Shown here in pieces: positions 61,876 through 64,000 of a DNA stretch of 64,000 nt. A program made the position numbers and the translations under genes. This DNA comes from Microbacterium enclense (GTDB lineage: Bacteria > Actinomycetota > Actinomycetes > Actinomycetales > Microbacteriaceae), in assembly GCA_038182865.1 (NCBI GenBank), contig CP116226.1:3906001-3970000 (forward strand), read 5' to 3'. Position 1 is the first letter of the stretch. Each line of letters starts with the position of its first letter. Below the pieces are notes generated by a model that was given only the letters and a program-made list of their open reading frames with translations, had not been told where the DNA came from and ran no database searches.

Positions 61876-62369
61876 CAGTGCTCTGCCGGGGGCAGATCGA
61901 CCGGCGAGACGAAGAAGTTCAAGCGGAACTTGCCGATGCGCACCTCGGACCCGTTCGCGAGGACCGAGCGGTCGACGCGCTCGCCGTTGACGTAACTGCC
62001 GTTCAGCGAGCGCTGGTCGACGATCTCGAAGGACGTTCCGGTGCGGGTGATCTCGGCGTGCCGTCGCGAGACCGTGACGTCGTCGAAGAAGATGTCGGCC
62101 TCGGGGTGGCGTCCCACCGTGGTGACGTCGGTGTCGAGCAGGTACCGGGCGCCGGTGGTCGGACCCGAACGCACGATGAGAAGCGCGACGCGGGAGGGCA
62201 GCGCGTCGATGGCCTCGAGCTCGGCCTCGGTGAGGTCGGCGCCGAAGGGGACGAACGACAGGTCGGCGTCATGGCCGAACGTCTGGGTCGTGTCGTGCGA
62301 GCGCTCCGACGCGGGGCCGTCAGCCGCGCGACGAATGTCGTCACGCTCGAATCTGCGGGTCTCGTCCAC
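61875..62369 (-). CDS. garA: FHA-domain protein GarA/OdhI-like
   Basis: This 164-residue regulator in mycobacteria and corynebacteria inhibits 2-oxoglutarate dehydrogenase and adjusts glutamate metabolism according to kinase phosphorylation. A disordered N-terminus carries the phospho-site region DTTQTF (26-31), corresponding to the ETT motif of GarA. The FHA domain (about 75-155) has TTVGRHPEADIFFDDVTVSRRHAEI and SLNGSYVNGERV with the phosphothreonine-binding residues. GAAGGAG lies 5 nt before GTG 62369. It heads the garA-ftsR-merR unit. Confidence 0.93.
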   Translation of the reverse strand: MDETRRFERDDIRRAADGPASERSHDTTQTFGHDADLSFVPFGADLTEAELEAIDALPSRVALLIVRSGPTTGARYLLDTDVTTVGRHPEADIFFDDVTVSRRHAEITRTGTSFEIVDQRSLNGSYVNGERVDRSVLANGSEVRIGKFRLNFFVSPVDLPPAEH

Positions 62370-62396
62370 GGCTTCTCCTTCTTCTTCACCACCCCC

Positions 62397-62428
62397 GGCC
62401 GGTTCTGACGTGAACGGTCGAACCGGCC
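62397..62428. promoter_or_regulatory. Inverted repeat upstream of garA
   Basis: GGCCGGTTC (62397-62405) and GAACCGGCC (62420-62428) are perfect 9-bp arms 14 nt apart, 28 bp before the garA start. It could be an operator for a dimeric regulator or a leader hairpin. Confidence 0.45.
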
Positions 62429-62728
62429 TCGCGCGGTGGTGGTGGGGCTTCGTCTGTGCTCTTGTGTCGACGCCGGTCTCCGCTGCGGGAGTGACGTCGA
62501 TCGCCCGACGGGACACTCGAACCTACCGATCACAGGTCGGCCATGTCGAGTCCGTCGACTCACGCCGTTCACAGTTCCCGAGCGAAGCGGTGCGCCGCGC
62601 TCGCGTGACCGGAAAGGCGCACGTCTGAGATTCTCCCATCTTCACGCCCCACGTCGTGACCGCGGGCGCGAAGCTCGTACGCGAACCGTCACCGTTCGAC
62701 ACCCAGCCCCCACCCTGCCCATCGTCAT

Positions 62729-62734
62729 TAGGGT
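62729..62734 (+). promoter_or_regulatory. Candidate -10 element of the copC-like gene
   Basis: TAGGGT ends 6 nt before GTG 62741. GAAGG directly abuts the start and is too close to act as a ribosome-binding site. Confidence 0.5.
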
Positions 62735-62740
62735 CGAAGG

Positions 62741-63397
62741 GTGACTTCCTCCGTCGTGCCCCGCCGCCGCTCCCTCTCCGCCGTCCTCGCGAGTCTTCTC
62801 CTGGCGGTGGCTGCGCTGTTCGTGCTGCCCGCCTCCCCCGCGTTCGCGCACGACGAACTCGTGTCGACCGACCCGTCGGCCGACGCCGTGCTCGACGCGC
62901 TGCCGAGCCAGATCACCTTCACCTACAGCGCCGACATCCTCACCGAAGACGGCACCGCCGTCGCGGAGGTCACCGACGCAGACGGCACCGCCCTCACCGA
63001 GGGGACCCCGGTCGTCTCGGGTGCCGACGTGACGCAGACGTTGGCGGGGTCGGCATCCGGTGTCGTCACGGTGAAGTGGCGGGTCGTGTCCAGCGACGGG
63101 CACCCGATCGACGGCACCTTCACGTTCACCGTCGCCGCGGCGAGCCCCACGCCCACCGCGACCCCCACGACGACGTCCAGCACGACCCCCTCGGCTCCGA
63201 CGACGACGGCTCCCGCCACGGCGACCCCGGATGCCACGCCGGTGCCGACCGAGAACACCTCCGACGCCTCTCCGCTCCCGTGGATCCTGCTGGTCGTGGC
63301 GCTCGTGATCGTCGCCGGTGCGATCGCGTGGCTGTTCGTCGCGCGCGGTCGCCGCGACTCCTCGCGCGGCGGTTCCGCGGGCACGACCGGACGATAG
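62741..63397 (+). CDS. CopC-domain copper-binding membrane protein
   Basis: This 218-residue exported protein has a signal peptide cleaved after AFA, leaving a mature N-terminal histidine (H37, AHDELVSTDPSAD), the usual first Cu(II) ligand of CopC. The CopC domain runs to about residue 132, with VVTVKWRVVSSDGHPIDGTF supplying a second histidine. A Thr/Pro/Ala linker and one C-terminal transmembrane helix (about 181-203) tether it to the membrane. Such proteins bind or deliver copper, which fits an organism with an aa3 oxidase. No CopD was seen next to it. Confidence 0.92.
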   Translation: MTSSVVPRRRSLSAVLASLLLAVAALFVLPASPAFAHDELVSTDPSADAVLDALPSQITFTYSADILTEDGTAVAEVTDADGTALTEGTPVVSGADVTQTLAGSASGVVTVKWRVVSSDGHPIDGTFTFTVAAASPTPTATPTTTSSTTPSAPTTTAPATATPDATPVPTENTSDASPLPWILLVVALVIVAGAIAWLFVARGRRDSSRGGSAGTTGR

Positions 63398-63400
63398 GAT
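63395..63400 (+). promoter_or_regulatory. lpd: Candidate -10 element of lpd
   Basis: TAGGAT ends 6 nt before ATG 63407 and partly overlaps the end of the copC-like gene. Leaderless expression is predicted. Confidence 0.5.
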
Positions 63401-63406
63401 TTCCTC

Positions 63407-64000
63407 ATGCCTCATTACGATCTGGTCATTCTTGGTGCGGGTCCCGGCGGCTACGTCGCCGCCGTCCGCGGCGCACAGCTGGGGCTGTCGGTCGCGGTCA
63501 TCGAAGAGAAGTACTGGGGCGGTGTCTGCCTCAACGTCGGCTGCATCCCCTCGAAGGCGCTGCTGCGCAACGCCGATCTCGCGCACACGTTCCACGCGAA
63601 GGCCGACCTGTTCGGCATCTCCGGCGACGTGCACTTCGACTTCGGCAAGGCGTTCGACCGTTCGCGCTCCGTCGCGGCCGGCCACGTCAAGGGCATCCAC
63701 TACCTGATGAAGAAGAACAAGGTCACCGAGTACGAGGGCCGTGGGTACTTCGCCGACGACCACACCATCGACGTGACACTGACCGACGGGTCAAAGCAGC
63801 AGGTCACCTTCGACAACGTCATCGTCGCCACCGGCTCGACCGTACGCCTGCTCCCCGGCGTCACCCTGTCGGAGAACGTCGTCACCTACGAGGAGCAGAT
63901 CCTCAACCGCGAGCTCCCCGCGTCGATCGTCATCGTCGGCGCCGGTGCCATCGGCATGGAGTTCGCCTACGTCATGGTGAACTACGGCGTGAAGGTCACC
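63407..64000 (+). CDS. lpd: Dihydrolipoyl dehydrogenase, N-terminal part (cut by window edge)
   Basis: This is the E3 flavoprotein of 2-oxo acid dehydrogenase complexes and the glycine cleavage system, which reoxidises dihydrolipoamide with NAD+. The visible 198 residues show the FAD loop LVILGAGPGGYVAAVRGAQ at residues 7-25 and the redox-active disulfide in GGVCLNVGCIPSKALL (about 39-54). They also include VIVATGSTVRLLPG and the start of the NAD-binding loop IVIVGAGAIGMEFA. The gene runs off the right edge. It is relevant to the GarA target 2-oxoglutarate dehydrogenase, although the genes are not adjacent. Confidence 0.95.
   Translation, partial: MPHYDLVILGAGPGGYVAAVRGAQLGLSVAVIEEKYWGGVCLNVGCIPSKALLRNADLAHTFHAKADLFGISGDVHFDFGKAFDRSRSVAAGHVKGIHYLMKKNKVTEYEGRGYFADDHTIDVTLTDGSKQQVTFDNVIVATGSTVRLLPGVTLSENVVTYEEQILNRELPASIVIVGAGAIGMEFAYVMVNYGVKVT

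Larger units (their letters stand above)
62370..62740. other. 371-bp divergent intergenic region garA/copC
   Basis: No gene is supported here. It contains the garA leader and ribosome-binding site at the left, a long inverted repeat at 62397-62428, and the copC -10 candidate at the right. Short open frames here lack neighbour-like codon use and recognisable motifs. Confidence 0.7.

Noticed and set aside
60094..61995. Open frames across the 128-bp repeat, with Arg/Pro/His-rich translated repeats
   Set aside because: The 128-bp period shifts frame at every unit, so the same DNA is read in all three frames; they also run into the opposite strand of merR and ftsR.

Overview
The window is chromosomal DNA of a high-GC Gram-positive actinobacterium. 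It is most likely Microbacterium or a close relative in the Microbacteriaceae. The evidence is the strongly GC-biased third codon positions, frequent GTG starts, an actinobacterial cytochrome bc1-aa3 respiratory branch, the wag31/sepF/yggT/ftsZ division locus, FtsR and GarA homologues, and gene orders that I recall from Mycobacterium tuberculosis. Genes are dense and almost all are housekeeping. I saw no insertion sequence, prophage, CRISPR array, tRNA or rRNA.

Layout. 0-2.6 kb: the end of a 5'-3' exonuclease, a PHP-domain protein and trpD. 2.7-7.1 kb: ctaE-qcrCAB (oxidase subunit III and the cytochrome bc1 complex), closed by a strong hairpin. 7.2-9.1 kb: a rhodanese, an unknown protein and a PP2C phosphatase. 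9.1-12.7 kb, minus strand: ctaC-ctaD-ctaF (the rest of the aa3 oxidase), preceded by erpA. 12.8-19.4 kb: a dipeptidase, a small membrane protein, pyrD, nrdR, hisD and an unknown membrane protein. 19.5-25.1 kb: dnaE, a NUDIX hydrolase, rluA-type pseudouridine synthase and lspA. 25.1-41.8 kb, minus strand: the division and cell wall (dcw) cluster, read as mraZ-rsmH-ftsL-ftsI-murF-mraY-murD-ftsW-murG-murC-ftsQ-ftsZ-yggS-sepF-yggT-divIVA, with no murE between ftsI and murF. 42-52.3 kb: a DUF3040 protein, a polyprenyl diphosphate synthase, an Rv2175c-like DNA-binding protein, a LysM protein, a PASTA kinase (PknL-like), class II DAHP synthase, an acyltransferase, a ROK kinase and an acyl-CoA ligase. 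52.4-59.1 kb: peptide deformylase, a very acidic MinD-like ATPase and pyruvate carboxylase. 59.1-64 kb: an orphan ParA, a non-coding tandem repeat, MerR regulator, FtsR, GarA, CopC-like protein and the start of dihydrolipoyl dehydrogenase.

How it works together. Two respiratory blocks encode a complete bc1-aa3 branch. The dcw cluster makes and polymerises lipid II and builds the septum. It is accompanied by candidate control sites: three MraZ boxes before mraZ and a MerR-type palindrome before ftsZ, with the likely regulator FtsR encoded at 61-62 kb. The PASTA kinase, its neighbouring Rv2175c homologue, the GarA homologue and the PP2C phosphatase are parts of a Ser/Thr phosphorylation circuit.

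The most notable non-textbook signals are four. First, many genes have a TANNNT hexamer 6-8 nt before the start codon, which suggests leaderless transcription. Second, an EspI-like MinD ATPase carries about 600 acidic residues, with no type VII secretion genes nearby. Third, a 128-bp tandem repeat after parA shares a block with the murC-murG gap. Fourth, the dcw cluster lacks murE. I found no convincing wholly new multi-gene system.
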